A stretch of 64,000 nucleotides of DNA from Asterochloris sp. CNOR1 (GCA_963969365.1 OZ017763.1:1488001-1552000), one strand, 5' to 3'; shown: positions 1 to 16,640, counted from the first letter of the stretch. Numbers and translations are program-made. The notes: a model not told the origin generated them from the sequence alone.

Positions 1-4652
<4,652 letters not shown>

Positions 4653-4799
4653 TGCCATTCTAGATGGTGCAATTCATGTACCTTTGCAGATTTGTACTGA
4701 GCACTTGGCGCATGTGAGTGGGAAACTGCCACAATGAAATGGGGACATCACTTGAACAAGCATACATTTGTGTGTCAAGGCTTCAAGAAGGCTGCCAGC

Positions 4800-6996
4800 T
4801 CAAAACGATGAAACGCCAGCGATGGGACCTCTTATTCGCCGGGCTAGCTGCAAGTCCTTGGGCACTGCAGCAACACCCGAAACGCTGTTCAATGCTTGGG
4901 CAGGAGCTGATTGCTGATGTGCGCTTCATGAAGCACATCTTTAGAGCTGATCAGAGCGTCAATTCCGTAGAGGAGCTCAGAGCAGGAAAACACTCACTGA
5001 TGGTGACCCGCTTGGCATGGATGGCACAGAGGTTGCAGTCCTCCATCAAGTGGACCATGAAGTCTTCTGTTGCCTGCAGCAGGGTGGGCAAAGCACTGTG
5101 AAAGGGCTGCTGGTTGCATGCCAGCCGTCTGGGCCACAGGTAGGCAACAAACATCAGCTTTTGCAGCCATGCGCCCAGATACAGGGGCGCAGGTCAGCAC
5201 CTGCGCCCATGCGGAGCAGAACCTGCTGCATCAGGCGAGACTTCTTCCAGCTGCCCCTCATACTGGGATGTCTGTGTGAGGCAGAGGGACAGCCGAAACA
5301 CGCCAAGGGAACAGTGAGGGGTGCCGCACAGAGCTACAGCCTTCTTGCCAAAGCTGTGACTGCAGCACTTACCTCCTGCAGGGCGAGCAGTGCCTCCCCA
5401 GTCCACCTGAAGGGCTCTGGTGCAACCTCGTTGGTGATCTCACGAGCCTGCAGCAGGGGACAATACAAAGCTCAGCTACAGCCTGTCACATTGCACTGGA
5501 GGCACGCACTTCAGCAGGCCCTGCCGTGCAGCATTCTGAACAGAATTTGTTGCGTGCCGCCATTGTCAGAGACTGACAGTGTGCCGGCCGATTAGTCAGG
5601 CTGCCTGAAGGTCCCAGCCCGAGCAGGCTATCTGCTGCGTGCGGCCTTGATCCTGTGCTCGTGCCAGGCAGCAGACGGCAGCATAGCCATACCCTCTGTG
5701 CAGGATGTCGCCACGCTGCACCAGGAAACCCATCAAGAAGGTCAAGGGCAGCTTCGGGGGAGGGCAGCTCTGTGGTGCAACCAGGTGCGTCCAGGGAGGA
5801 AGACAGCAAGAAGTCTGTGCAACAAGTCTGTGCATTACACCCACCAGGAAGGCAGAGTGTGGCCTGCATAGACTGCTTGCTGCCTGAACTTCTGAGAGAC
5901 AGGCCGCCCGGCTCTCGACTTCCACAACATAACACAACAGTGAGTAAATCTGATGCAGCACTGGGCACCCTATTATGCTGCACTGATGTCCCCAAATGGC
6001 ATTGAACAGTGTGTGCACAACTCTGCTGGCTTTGCATTCCTCCAGGTGCACCAAGGGGGGGCATGCCCCTGCCTGAAGACTGCCAGTTGCTGTATGTCTC
6101 ACAGCACTGAGGCACCCACCAGGCGGGCAAAGGGCAGCTTCCTGATGAGCAGCTCTGTGGTGCGCTGGTACTGACGAATCTCCTTCAGCGCGCGCCTGCC
6201 GGGTTTGTAGCGGAACTTGCGTCCAGTTTTCTTGGTGCCCTCTGCACGCCAACACGCAGAAGTGGGTTGGCGTCAGCAAAACAACAGGAGGACTACCCAC
6301 AGGTCTTCTTGGCGCCCCCTGTAAGCAGTCTGCACAAGCATATTTGGGGCTGCATGTGCGAGTGTGCAGTCCAGCTGCCCCTGTGAATCATCACTGGTCT
6401 GGAGCAGAATACGAGGGCAGGGATTGTGCATGACTCTGCAGGCCAGCATAACTGGTGAGACAGCCAGAAGGATTCCTGCTTGACCCTAGACAGCCGACCT
6501 GGCAGGCTTGCTTCTGCTGCTGGACTCCAACATGATGGGTGCATCACAGCATGGCAGACAGCTGGATGTCAGACGAAGCAGTCGCCCCTTCTCTAGCTGC
6601 TTGTTGGCGAGTGTCTGACATGAAGCAGGGGGCTCGATGCCTTGTACAATAGCCACAGAGCTCTCAAACTGCTGGCATGGACAATGTATGGCTGACACTG
6701 CTGTTGAGAACTGATTGCAGCCTGAAAATGAGCTGCCGCTCACTAGGGGATGCTTTGCTCTGCCTGTTTGCTGGAGTTGCCCGTGCAGCCTTCTTGGGTT
6801 GCGCCTTTTTCCCTTTCTGGGGGCTGGTCTGCGCACGGCAAGCACACTGACCTGGAAATGGCTGCAAAGATGTCACACAGGCAAAGAAACGCATGCAGCT
6901 GGCATCAGCCATCATCATGATGCCAGCAGCATGTCAGAAGATTTCACGAGACAGTCAACAACATGTGCTCACCAATCGCCGCTTTACGCGGGCCAT
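4800..6996 (-). CDS. CENH3: Centromeric histone H3 (CenH3/CENP-A)
   Basis: Histone H3 variant that marks centromeric nucleosomes. Exons on the minus strand: 6996-6973 (start MARVKRRL), 6828-6744, 6241-6120, 5447-5373, 5073-4998, 4864-4800 (TGA). Phases chain exactly, giving 148 residues against 136 for canonical H3. The N-tail is Lys/Ala/Pro-rich and does not match the conserved H3 tail. The histone fold reads [14 protein letters not shown], then [12 protein letters not shown], then [11 protein letters not shown] and [13 protein letters not shown]. The Trp in RWTGEAL and one extra loop-1 residue relative to H3 are CenH3 hallmarks, as is the non-GERA C-terminus (GPIAGVSSF). The first exon is only 24 nt. 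Canonical H3 was considered and rejected because of loop 1, the tail and the C-terminus. Diverged pieces of the 6241-6120 exon are visible in both flanking introns (6299-6322 and 5735-5790). Confidence 0.93.
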
Positions 6997-7279
6997 TTGA
7001 GCACTCTAGGCTCGGCTGCCCTGGCGAGGGCGATGTGACATGGACCCAACCTGTCTGCCCAGATTTCTCTTAACCTTCTCGGTTAGTCAATTGAAACCGG
7101 CCATGCTCCGTTCAAGCATGCACAAGCTACAGTGGTAAGCCTTGCAAGTCCAGCGCGATGCCTCTCGAGTTCATGTATTCAGTCACAGTTGTTCATGACA
7201 CCAGGAAAAGTTGCCTCAGGACCAGCTGGCCAAGCAGGCCTACCGTCGGCGTGCAACAGCGCATCGATGCAACAAAGGC

Positions 7280-10153
7280 CTGGGGAAGCATACACCTTCT
7301 GCTGTGTGAAGTGGAGGGATGCCTGGAGTCTGCTCTGCGCCCCAGTGGAACTCCCCCACAACAGCTGTGCAGCTGCAGAGAGATGCCATCACTGCTCATA
7401 CAGCAGCTCTGCAGGCTTCGATGTTGGCGCGAGCACTGAACTGCAATATTACAGTGCAGTGAAGCTGAGGCCCTTTGTCGGGCAGTGCAGCTGACATCAG
7501 CATGCACAGACTGCCAGGTGGCTGTCCCAGCACATGACAGCCCAGCCATGCCCATGACAGCCGCAGGCAGGGTGTCAAGTCAGGCACTTACATGGGGCAG
7601 TGCAGATATGGACGAACCAGGGCATAGCAAGGTCCAGTGCCGACAGGCCGCCTGGCAAGACAGAGCCTTGCTCACGCAGCTGCTTTGGGCAGCAGCCACT
7701 TGTCAAGTCACGTGTACCATGCCACCTCAGCCACTCACTTGGGGCAGTGCAGCTGAGCCGAGCCGGGCCCAGACCCCTGAGTGCCTCCCATCCAGCGCTG
7801 CACTTTCACCAGGTAGCAGGGCCTCTGAGTGCTGGCATTATTGCTGCTGGTGATACTGTCCTCGTCCACAATCTTGTCTGCCAGCAGCCTGTTGCACTGC
7901 GTGCAGGACAGCCCAGCAGCCTGCAAGAGTGTAGGGAATGTCTGCCATGGGCCTGCTACATGGTTACAGCACAGCCTGGCGACCTGCATCAGGAAGTCCT
8001 GGTCCACCAGATGGCCCACCGGAGCACCGCGCAGGAGCGTGCTGTTTCAGATGCTGCACAGCAGCATGCGGAGTGCAGGCTCTATCTGCTCAACGCGATG
8101 CAGGCAGCAAAGCCAAGCTGCCTGCAACTGCGAGAGCGCGTCGCTCACATGCCAGTCAACATGCCAGCCTGCCAGACAACGATGCATTCAGCCACAAATG
8201 CCCATTGCACTTGTCACATTGTGGCTTGCAGTGCGACGCCTTTGAGGGTGGGAGCAGCTCATGAGACTCTGAGTCGGCCCTGCAGCCCTCTCAAACAGGA
8301 AGCAAGTGACCTGAGGGTTCCTGCTCAGCTCTCGCGCGTTCAATGCCAGGGTGCGGCGGTTCTGCTCCCCAATCATGACCAGGTAGTCAGGATTGCCTGG
8401 GTCAAATTTGTATTGCATGGCATCGAACAACTCCAGCTGCAGTGGAGGGCATGAGGCATTACAGGGTGTGGCGCAGACTTCTGTGACGAGGCTGGCCTGC
8501 CCAAATGGGCATGTAGCAGACTGCCTTGGATGGAAGCTTGAGCACCTTGTGCATAGTCGTCAGTCAGCAGAGCTGCTGCTGATGTTTGGCAGGCCCGGAC
8601 GTGCACCACCGACGACCCTCAGTTGCTCCACCCTCAACCCAGCAGTCCAGCCCCTGCACTTGAGGCCCCTCATCTTGCTGCGCCACAAGTGTGGGAGCCC
8701 CCACCTGTCTGAGGAAGCCATCATTGGGGTGCACCCAGGGTGCTTTTTTCAGAAGGGAGAACAGTGCCGCCTCTGCTCCAAGCTGCTCACTGGACATGAG
8801 GTAAGCTGTCATCACCTGCACCTTGAGGCAATGGGTTTTGGATGCCAGGCCAGTGTGCCGGACCATATCAGAGGTCCCTGGACGCACAGGTAACCCTGGC
8901 ATGCTATGAGGGGGAGCCTGCAGGAAGCATGTGCAGCAATGCATGCAGGCCAGAGATATGAAGGCTATCATGAGAGAGGCAGCTATCGTGGTGCAGCTCC
9001 TCTGCCCAACAGACCGCGTGCATGGCAGCCAGATGTTGCTGCAGGTTGAGCCTCCTGCGCAGTGCAGCCTCTGCACTGTGGTGGACTGTGGCTGGCAGGC
9101 ATGCAGCCGGCCATAGCATGCAGCCCAACAGCCCACCGTGGCGCTGCGTGAGATGCCTGCTGCACAGTGCACCATGACTCGGCCCCCTCCCTGCAGCGCC
9201 TGAGCAATGAAGCGCACAGCCCTGGGCAGGTGGGGCAGCAGGTTGGCATGGCTCACATCATCTAGAGCAATGTGCAGGCGGCTGTAGCAGGGCTTCATCA
9301 CCTGCAGTCAGCAGGGCTTCACAGCATAAGACGTGCTGGGTAATTGTGATGTGGAGGCGGGTGTGGCAGGGCTAGCCAGCAGGAACTGTAGCAGCTGAAG
9401 GCCTTCAGCTGGGCGGTAGAAGGCTCAGCACGAGCATAGGCAGAGATTGAGACTCTGCAGAGTGTTAGCAGCACTAGACAGTGGCGCACCTGCAAGAGAA
9501 TGTGCAGTGAGGGCTGCATTATGGCCTGCTGAAAGGCTGGCTGGCCGGCATCTGCAGGCAAAATATCAGGTTGGCAACCTGTGATGCCTGCAGGGCAACA
9601 TGTTGTGCAATGCCAGACCCACCTCTTGCAGCTCAGGGCACTCTCCAACGGTGCCATCTGTCTGGGGCACCAGGTTGTGCAGGCTGGGCAGGATGGACTG
9701 CGGGCAGGAGTGGAGGAGAGGGCTTATCCCTTAAAGGGATCACAGGGGGCACATCTGCGCATCTGGGCCTGTGCTTCCGAGCGGCGTGTGCGTAGCATTG
9801 CAAGGGTGAGTGGGTAGAGCTTTTAGGGACAAATCAAGCATGCAAAAGTTTCAACATCACTGATGAATGAAGCCAGCACATCATAGATGCTGCATCAACC
9901 CTGGGGATGCCCCTGGCATGGCTCACCACCACATGGGTCACGCCGATCTGTTGCAGGCAGGGCACAGCATTGATGCCCCCAAGAAACAACCCTGTGTGCA
10001 GAGTACAGCCTGGTGAGGCCCATGGCAGATCTCTGACAGAAGGGGTACATTGAAGAAGTGCGTACCTGGCCTAATCTCTGTCTGGGGAGATGTCTTGGCA
10101 AATATGGCTGCAGTATCTCCATGCTGCATGAGCATCACCTGCAGGCGGTGCAT
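7280..10153 (-). CDS. DUSP12/YVH1-like dual-specificity protein phosphatase
   Basis: Cysteine phosphatase of the dual-specificity class. YVH1/DUSP12 proteins pair this domain with a C-terminal zinc-binding domain and act in 60S ribosome maturation. Exons (minus): 10153-10066, 9991-9927, 9697-9623, 9301-9137, 8815-8705, 8436-8311, 7920-7810; phases chain. LFLGGINAV opens the domain, HIALDD carries the general-acid Asp, and VHCAAGISRSAT is the HCxxGxxRS loop with catalytic Cys and Arg. HPNDGFLRQ closes the domain. The 7920-7810 exon has a CxxC pair (SCTQCNRLLAD) like the start of the YVH1 zinc domain. A further Cys exon near 7757-7727 (LHCPK) and a piece near 7350-7290 (EFHWGAEQ, compare FNWSG in YVH1) probably finish the protein, but I could not chain those splices; the 7280 end is approximate. 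The start Met is one of several candidates in the first exon. Confidence 0.82.
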
Positions 10154-10233
10154 GTCTAGGACCTGGCGTTTTGGCTGGCACAGTAAATCTGCTGCACTCG
10201 ACTGCCACCATTGGCTACCCAGATGCTCTAGAT
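10154..10233. promoter_or_regulatory. 80-bp bidirectional promoter candidate, DUSP12-like / NAT9
   Basis: Only 80 bp separate the proposed start codon of the phosphatase (minus) from that of NAT9 (plus). Both 5' UTRs and core promoters must fit in or overlap this space unless the phosphatase starts at a later Met. No clear TATA box is visible. The inference rests on gene orientation alone. Confidence 0.5.
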
Positions 10234-11383
10234 ATGCGGCTCAACTACAACATTGCCCTCGTTGGGGACAACGTTGAGCTTCTGCCCTACAGACCAGAGC
10301 ACGTTCCTGTGAGGCTCTAGATCGACCAGTAGTTCTCTGATCAGAACAGGAAAATCAATCAATGCAGCACTGCAGGTGTACCATCAGTGGATGGAGGACC
10401 CTGAACTCAGAGAAGCCACAGCATCGGAGAGGCTTAGCCTGCAGGTCTGTTGCAACAGCAAAGCTCATGCTGAGCAGCCATGGGCCATGTTGGCTGATAT
10501 GTCCACCATCGCTTGTGCAGGAGGAATACGAGATGCAGACTGCATGGGCAGAGGACCCAGACAGTGAGCTTCTGGCCTTCCTGTTTCATGGTACTGACAG
10601 TCAACTCTGCCTGTCCCGTCTTGACAAGCCTGTCCTGCTGTGCCCAGCCAGAGCTCACCTTCATTGTGATTGACGTCCAAAGAGCTGCACAGGCGCCAGA
10701 CGGCACAGGAGCGCTGTGTGCAGGCAGGTGGCAGTGTCTGTTGGCAGTGCAGCTGATTGCACCCGCCCGCAGCGCCATGAGCCTGGTGCTAATTGTGCTG
10801 CAGGCATGTGTGGTGATGTCAACCTGTTTCTGAGCAACCCTGAAGAGAAGCACTCGGCAGAGATTGAGGTGTGAGAGGATTAGCAGATCCATGCGGTGCT
10901 CACTTTTCTGCCTATTGGGCGGTTATGTCCACTATCTGCTGCAGTGCTGTTGCAGATTATGGTTGCAGAGCATGCAAGTAGGAGGCGAGGACTTGCACAG
11001 GAGGCACTGACCTTGATGATGGCCTATGCCTATCACCATCTGGTGAGGTTGGGGAAGGCTCAAGTGCACAAACAGAGCCTCCTTCAAACGCCTCACTGAG
11101 TAACATCCAGTTTGCAGGGCATCACTATGTTTTTTGCAAAAGTTGGGGAGGCCAATGGTGCCAGCGTCAGGTTGTTTACCAAACTGGGGTTTACATTGGT
11201 GTCTTTCAGCCAGGTTTGCTCGCAGTGCCTGCCCTCATGGTGTCATACTGCTATGAGGCAGGGCAAAGGATGCTGTCCGTGCAGGTGTTTCAGGAATCTA
11301 CCCTGGAGCTCAGAATAGCTGGGCCAAGGGTGCAGCAAGTGCGGAGTCAGGCTGACGCCTTGAAAATGAGACTTGTAGACTGA
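10234..11383 (+). CDS. NAT9: N-acetyltransferase 9-like GNAT protein
   Basis: GNAT-fold acetyltransferase of the NAT9 family. Exons: 10234-10308, 10376-10444, 10521-10564, 10652 to about 10725-10750 (donor unresolved), 10804-10868, 10956-11042, 11118-11213, 11285-11383 (TGA). The start MRLNYNIALVG and VYHQWMEDPELREATASE match the NAT9 N-terminus. EEYEMQTAWAEDPD, LTFIVID, GDVNLFLSNPEE and EIEIMVAEHASRRRGLAQEA follow in family order; RRRGLA is the acetyl-CoA-binding R/QxxGxG/A segment. FAKVGEANGASVRLFTKLGF and VFQESTLEL complete the domain. The only weak spot is the 3' end of the fourth exon, where several donors fit. The gene converges on PGAP1 with 37 bp between stop codons, so the 3' ends probably overlap. 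Confidence 0.9.
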
Positions 11384-11420
11384 CGGTGGTCTCCAGGACC
11401 GTCTGATGGCAGCCTCACCC

Positions 11421-14400
11421 TCAGATGAGCAAGCTGCTGATGCAGCTGAGGGCTGCTGCAACCTCAAGCACTCTGTAAGGCTGGCCTAGCAGGGCCGCCG
11501 CTCCTGTGGCTAGTGCTGCCCCAAAATGAGCACCACTGAGAATCAATCTACGTGTCTGCTCACAAGATATTGGATTGAAAGCCATGGTCTTGACGTTGAG
11601 ACTCTGCAGCAAGCGACACCTCGATGTCAGCAGGCTCCATCTCAGCAGCACTCCCAGCATGCACTGCAGGCTCAATGCAGTTCACCTGAACTGCTGGCAA
11701 TGCTGCCATGGCCAGGGCCACTGTGCCGTCATGCCAGTGCCAGACAACTTTCAGCTTGCCAGCAGCCCGCAGCCAGCTAGCTGCTGCGAAGAGCGAGTAT
11801 ATCAGGCAACAACTATGCAGCAGGCATAGCTGCCAGGCAGCCTCCCAGCGGGTGCTGCCCTCAGCAGCTGCAGTGGGCGCATGGTGTCCTTTCTGTGCAG
11901 TGCTGGTCAGGGGGCTGCAGCTGGGAGCAGGCCATCCCACAGGCTGATCATGTGCACCCTGTACACCATGAGCATGCTGTACAGCATCGCTGGCACATGT
12001 CAGTGCTCCTGAATCCTCCACTGGCGCTGCCTCATTGCTGGCCCGCTGATTGCTGCAGGCTAAGGCCACAGCTTGACAGGCCGTGCTGCTCTGTGCAAGA
12101 TTGAGAAGGTGGAGTGCTTGGCCAAACAGCATTGCCAGCCAGGGAACAATTGGTGCAAGTGCTGCTGCACAGCTCAGCAGGCCCCAGGTCGTGCATCTGC
12201 AGTCAACGAGACAGGTATGGTCTGCACCCCAATATCGATGACATGCACTGTGATGTCCCATGCAGCACTGCTCAAGCAACATGAGCCCAAGGCTGATGCT
12301 GGCCTGGAGCTGCAACTCACTTCACAACTGCCTCAGATAGCACCCCACAGCGACTGCCAGGCCACTTGGCGGCTGTTGAGCGCCAGAGGATGTGCGCACG
12401 CCACAGCAGCAGGACTGTGGCAAGCAGAGCTGGCAGCCCAGCTGAGTTGATGTGAAACCTGTGCAGCACAGCGGCTGGCAGGTCAGGCTGCAGCCTGCAG
12501 CATGCGAAATGGCATTTCTGACGAAGGCTGCATTTGTTGGCCAGACGCAGGGTCAATTGAAGCAACAACGGCACTGCTGCCAGCCCAGCAGGGCACTTGA
12601 GTATGGGGTCTCAGACCACCCAGAGCAACTAGGCAGCAGAGGTCAGGTGTGGGCTCGGCAAACCCATGGCGTTCTGCACAGTGCCTATGATCAAGCAGCA
12701 GGAGGCACAGGAGTCAACACTACTCTGCCTCCAGCAGCCTCCCCTGATCTATGGTGCTAGCAGCCTTACGTGAGTGGGCCGAGCCCACCTGATCATCAAC
12801 GGGCAGCGGGGGTCAGACACCACGCCAATCCTGCTGCCATGCACTGCGGCATCCCATAGTGCCAGCCCTTCGCTGCCTGTACGAATTTGCTCCTGACGCT
12901 GCAGCTGCGCCTCCTTACCACCGACGTTGAAAGCAACAAGCTGAGCCTGGAAGCAGGGGCTCATGCTGCACGTGTTTTCGCTGACGGTGCAGGGCACATG
13001 GGCTTGCAGGCGCAAGGCTGCACTGCCCAGAAGCTGCCGATGCGGCAGGCGCAGTGCCAGGAGGGCTGCATGCTGCTCATGGACCATGTGGCCGCGCAGT
13101 AGAGCCCAGAGGGAGGGGCTTAGGACTCGAGCATCTGCCCCCACAGCCTGCAGAAGACACCAGGGGCAGCCTCAGGATGCAGTCACATCTGGGTGCAGCC
13201 TGACTGGCAGTGGCAGTCTCGTCACGCAGGCTGAGCCTTTGCAGCACCCGCACCTTCCAGGTCACAGGCACAGGGCTGCAATCAAGCTGCATTTATACAT
13301 CAGCGCCCGCTTCCATTCCAAGAGCCCCAAGCTAGCTGCAGGGGTGCCACACCTGGGCAGCCACTAAGCCAACTTCTGCATCAAGCGTGATTGACAGGTT
13401 CTGGTGCGCGTGGGGCGCCAGAGGCACATGAAGGATGTGTACAGCCTGCGCAAAGTAGTCCCTGCCGGCCATGATGCTCTCACTTTGCCTGCAGCGTCAG
13501 GTGTGGCACCCTGGCCAGGCATTGCCGGACAGGTGCAAGCATGGGCTTGCGCAGGCGCACCTATGCCTGGTGCATGGCACACCCAGCAGTCTCTCAATCA
13601 ACCCTCAAAGGCCATGGATTGCCAGCCTAGGTGGCGAGGTACAGATCAGTGTGGCCTTGCATAGTGTACAGATGACTGCCGTGTGGCACAAAATCATGAC
13701 CTTGAAGTCCCTCTCAGGCCCAGCCTGCATGAGGCCCCCAGGTGCAGCCCATGGCGGGCTTGGCTGCTGCTTGCCCGGCCTGTCCCTCAGAAACACCCAC
13801 AGGCTTCACCTGTTGTCATGAATGACATGCTGCTCATTGAGTGATACTGCTGGAAGGGCCGATGTCGTGGCCAGCAAGTCTTGTGCGCCCTGGCTGCTCT
13901 CCAGTGTCACTTTGAGATTGTAAGGCTGCACAGCAGCCTGAACAACCAGCGTGACGCCTGAGTACCCCTGCTGGCGCAGCTGCTGGAGACTCCACATCTG
14001 CCGAGACGGCATCCTGCACGGGGCAGCTGTCTGGGCTCGTCAAATATGCAGACAGCAAAGGCAGCGCTTCTGTTAGGTACCTCTGAGCCCACAATCTGAA
14101 CAAACCTGGACGGCGCCTGAGACCTCGCATGCTCGAACAGCATCTGCACAGGGGTCTGTGCTCCATCTGAGGCTGCTACTATGTCTGCATGCCAGCCTGC
14201 TGCAGCTGCTACCCCAGACTGTACTGCTTGCTGCATGAGCGCTGTCACCCCTTCCCGCCCAAGATCTGGCTGAGCAATGTCAATGAGCAGGCCTGCCAGG
14301 CGCACCACCAGCTGATTGCACCAGACAATCTCCTGCACAAGGCAGGCGATCCCTGTGAGCAGGCACCCTATGAAAATGTTTGAGCAGGCTCACAGCCAAC

Positions 14401-15851
14401 ATGCAAGTCACATAGCTTTGCATGCCTGGGACAGCAACACCAGGACAGCCCGACAGCAACGGCAGGCAGCAGGCACGGGCTTGAAGAAGCGCACAGCCAT
14501 GCCAATCCATGGTTTGGGAGCAGCGGTGCTGATTGCTGTGGCACAAGTGCTCACCTGGTGGCCTGCTGATGCCCACACGCCAGGGATGTCCTGCGTGTCT
14601 GCCTCTACAACAGCAGAGGCGCCATGCCTGGCAGCCCACTGCCCAAAACGTGCAGTGGCAGGCAACACCTGCACACAGGCCAGCAAGCTGCAAGAATGCG
14701 CTGCACATGCCCTGCTGTGCACTCCATGACCCTGCAGACATCAAGTGATGCGCACAGAACGAGATGCATCGGACAATCAGGGGACTCCCCGCTGACCTGC
14801 TTGTCTTGTTCACCACCAGAGATAGAGAGGAACGGGATGAGCAGATAGTCAACTGCTGCTGCTCTGCGCATGCCAGCAGGCCACAGGTGCCTGTCATAAA
14901 GGCGCTGCAGACCAACGCTGAGGGCTGCTGGAGGGCGGCCATGTGGGGCTGCCAGGGTCACAATGCCCCTGATGGCTGACAGACCTGCACATGATGAAGC
15001 CTTCAGAGGCTGTCAGTGCCCGCACAAGCAAGTCTGCTACCTCTACAGATTGTGCATGTCGAGGCTCAGGCTGTACAGGTAACAGACTTGCTTTGCGCAT
15101 GACTAGGCTCAAGCATTGTCTGTCACAAAGGCGCACCTCTTGAGTTCCCTGCAGCCAGAAGCTGCATGACAGCTCTGGCAATGATGCCCCCCATAGAGTG
15201 ACCCACAATGAGGATGGACTCTCCCTCATGCTCGCTGAGCAGATGCTGGACGGCTTGCACGGCAAAGTGTGCTTGCCTCTCCTGCACCATGGGGTTTCTG
15301 TGCTGTGTTAAGCTGTGCACTCATGGTGCAGAGCTGTGCTGTCTGATATCACCATACCAGCAGGTGCGCATCGAAGGCTGAGAGCTCCTCGTGGAAGTCA
15401 GCAGTGTACCATGCCAGCTGCACGGCACTGTCAGACTGCCTGGCCTGCCGGCGAGCAGTCTCGGACGCCATGGAGCGGACCTGCATCAGATCAGACGCTT
15501 GATGCCGCCATGGATAGAGCCTGGCCGAGGTGAAGTGGGGCTTGCCTGCTTGTGGCAACCACCATTGCCTGGAAGGAACAGGACCGGCAAGCTGCGGCCT
15601 GCAGGCACACATCTGGCATGAAGGGAGAGAGGTCTGCAGCCAACGGACACCCTCCTGCACTCACCGGCGCTTTGAGGGATGTATTGCTCTCTGTACGCCA
15701 TCAGGCGATAGTGACCGGCTGCAAAGACCTCATGATAGCTGGGCCACATGTAGGTGAGGATGCATTTTCCCGCCAGCAGTGGAGATCTCCTGCAGAACAA
15801 CGCACACATGGCAGCCATACATGCAGCCAGAATCGCCGAGAGGGCCATCAT
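11421..15851 (-). CDS. PGAP1: PGAP1/Bst1-type GPI inositol-deacylase
   Basis: ER membrane lipase that removes the acyl chain from inositol of newly attached GPI anchors. Exons (minus): 15851-15665, 15598-15546, 15480-15358, 15281-15137, 14984-14797, 14668-14555, 14332-14081, 13997-13810, 13488-13353; all phases chain, giving 462 codons. The N-terminus is a hydrophobic segment followed by ILTYMWPSYHEV. Then come VLFLPGNGG, RSMASE and DFHEELSAF. The lipase elbow is LIVGHSMGGIIAR (Ser nucleophile in GHSMGG). TLAAPHGRP, LSISGGEQDKQV, DIPGVWAS and IVWCNQLVV are further PGAP1 landmarks. From 13352 to 11421 the frames show luminal and hydrophobic C-terminal pieces, including a terminal membrane-like exon ending at the stop 11421-11423 (ALSCISSLLI), but exon joins there are not resolved. 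The intron after 15546 uses a GC donor. Confidence 0.9.
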
Positions 15852-15889
15852 CTTGCCTCCCGCAGAAATGATGCTCCCCTTCTTGCCCT
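15852..15889. promoter_or_regulatory. 38-bp gap between divergent start codons (PGAP1 / KxDL)
   Basis: The PGAP1 start codon (minus, 15851) and the KxDL start codon (plus, 15890) are only 38 bp apart. Transcription start sites of each gene must lie very close to or inside the other gene's first exon, or UTRs must overlap. Orientation and spacing are directly visible; promoter function is inferred. Confidence 0.5.
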
Positions 15890-16496
15890 ATGGATGCAGG
15901 GCCTCTTGAAGACGCAGTCGTCAGCCCTGGCAATCAGGCTGAAGGTACTCTGCACCAAGTTGTTGCCGTCCAAGACAGTGTGTAAGATTTGCTGTGATGC
16001 AGCACCTGCTGAACAATAAATTCTGCATGGTTCATTCTGCATGGTTCAAGGCATGCCTGCCTCCCCTGCAGCCTCAGACGCCTTGTGAAGAGCAAGACAG
16101 AGCTGCAGGACCATTCAGGGCACCTGCAGCAGGAACTGCTGCTGAGGCAGCAGGACCTGAAGCGCTGCACATCTGCATTGGCACAGATCCGCGAAGACCT
16201 GGACGCCATTCACTTCACATCCAGGTGAACATGGGCCTACTAGCATCAGTTCCACCATGAGACTGCACTGCCATAGGTGCTCATGGCCTGCTTGTTGTGG
16301 CCCGGCCCAGTGTCAGTGCAGCTCACACTCACAGTCATCTCCAAGCTGCACTTCAGCATTGCTGTCCTGGAGTCAGCTCATGAAGTCTGCGTGCAGGAAG
16401 CTCATCAAACACCTCAAGAAGCAGCACTCAGGCAACAGAGCCCCAGCGGCCCCCATGCTGCCTGGTGGTCACAGCGCCAGACACCTGGGCTGGTGA
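15890..16496 (+). CDS. Small KxDL-type coiled-coil protein
   Basis: Predicted 114-residue, mostly helical protein. Exons: 15890-15981, 16072-16224, 16397-16496 (TGA); phases chain exactly and every intron has GT...AG borders. The central exon is heptad-rich (LRRLVKSKTELQDHSGHLQQ onward) and reads ALAQIREDLDAIHF. This resembles the K-x-D-L segment and helix of KXD1, a BLOC-1/BORC subunit that helps position lysosome-related organelles. A basic helix (RKLIKHLKKQHSG) and a short Pro/Gly tail follow. The length is close to the roughly 100-180 residues usual for the family. The strict motif is REDL rather than KxDL, so the family assignment is tentative, while the gene model is well supported. The stop lies 144 bp upstream of the desaturase start on the same strand. 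Confidence 0.68.
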
Positions 16497-16640
16497 GCTG
16501 TCCGTGTGGCACTGCTCGCTGGGACCCATACCCATGCACTGGGACCCTTGCATTGAGCACTCATGCCGCTCCCCACCAATCTCAAGCTGAGACTCAAATT
16601 CCCCGCCACTGCAGATCAGTGTCTGGGACTATTGGGTGCA

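Noticed and set aside
4951-5154. Histone-like frame as canonical histone H3
   Set aside because: The reassembled protein has a Trp-containing, longer loop 1, an unrelated N-tail and a non-canonical C-terminus, so CenH3 fits and replication-coupled H3 does not. The gene also has five introns.
6299-6322. Extra CenH3 exon encoding GAKKT
   Set aside because: It has a CAG acceptor, but joining it by the GTGGGT donor creates a TAG at the next junction, and the other donor breaks phase. Skipping it gives a clean chain, so it is treated as a decayed copy.
8564-9301. Single 245-codon open frame on the minus strand as one exon
   Set aside because: Only its first part (9301-9137) and a separate block (8815-8705) are coding by homology to dual-specificity phosphatases. 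The part between is an intron with GTGGGC and CAG borders that happens to be open.
11560-12315. Long minus-strand frame as a separate membrane protein
   Set aside because: It lies inside the 3' part of PGAP1 on the same strand and contains hydrophobic stretches expected of the PGAP1 C-terminus; no independent start or domain is seen.
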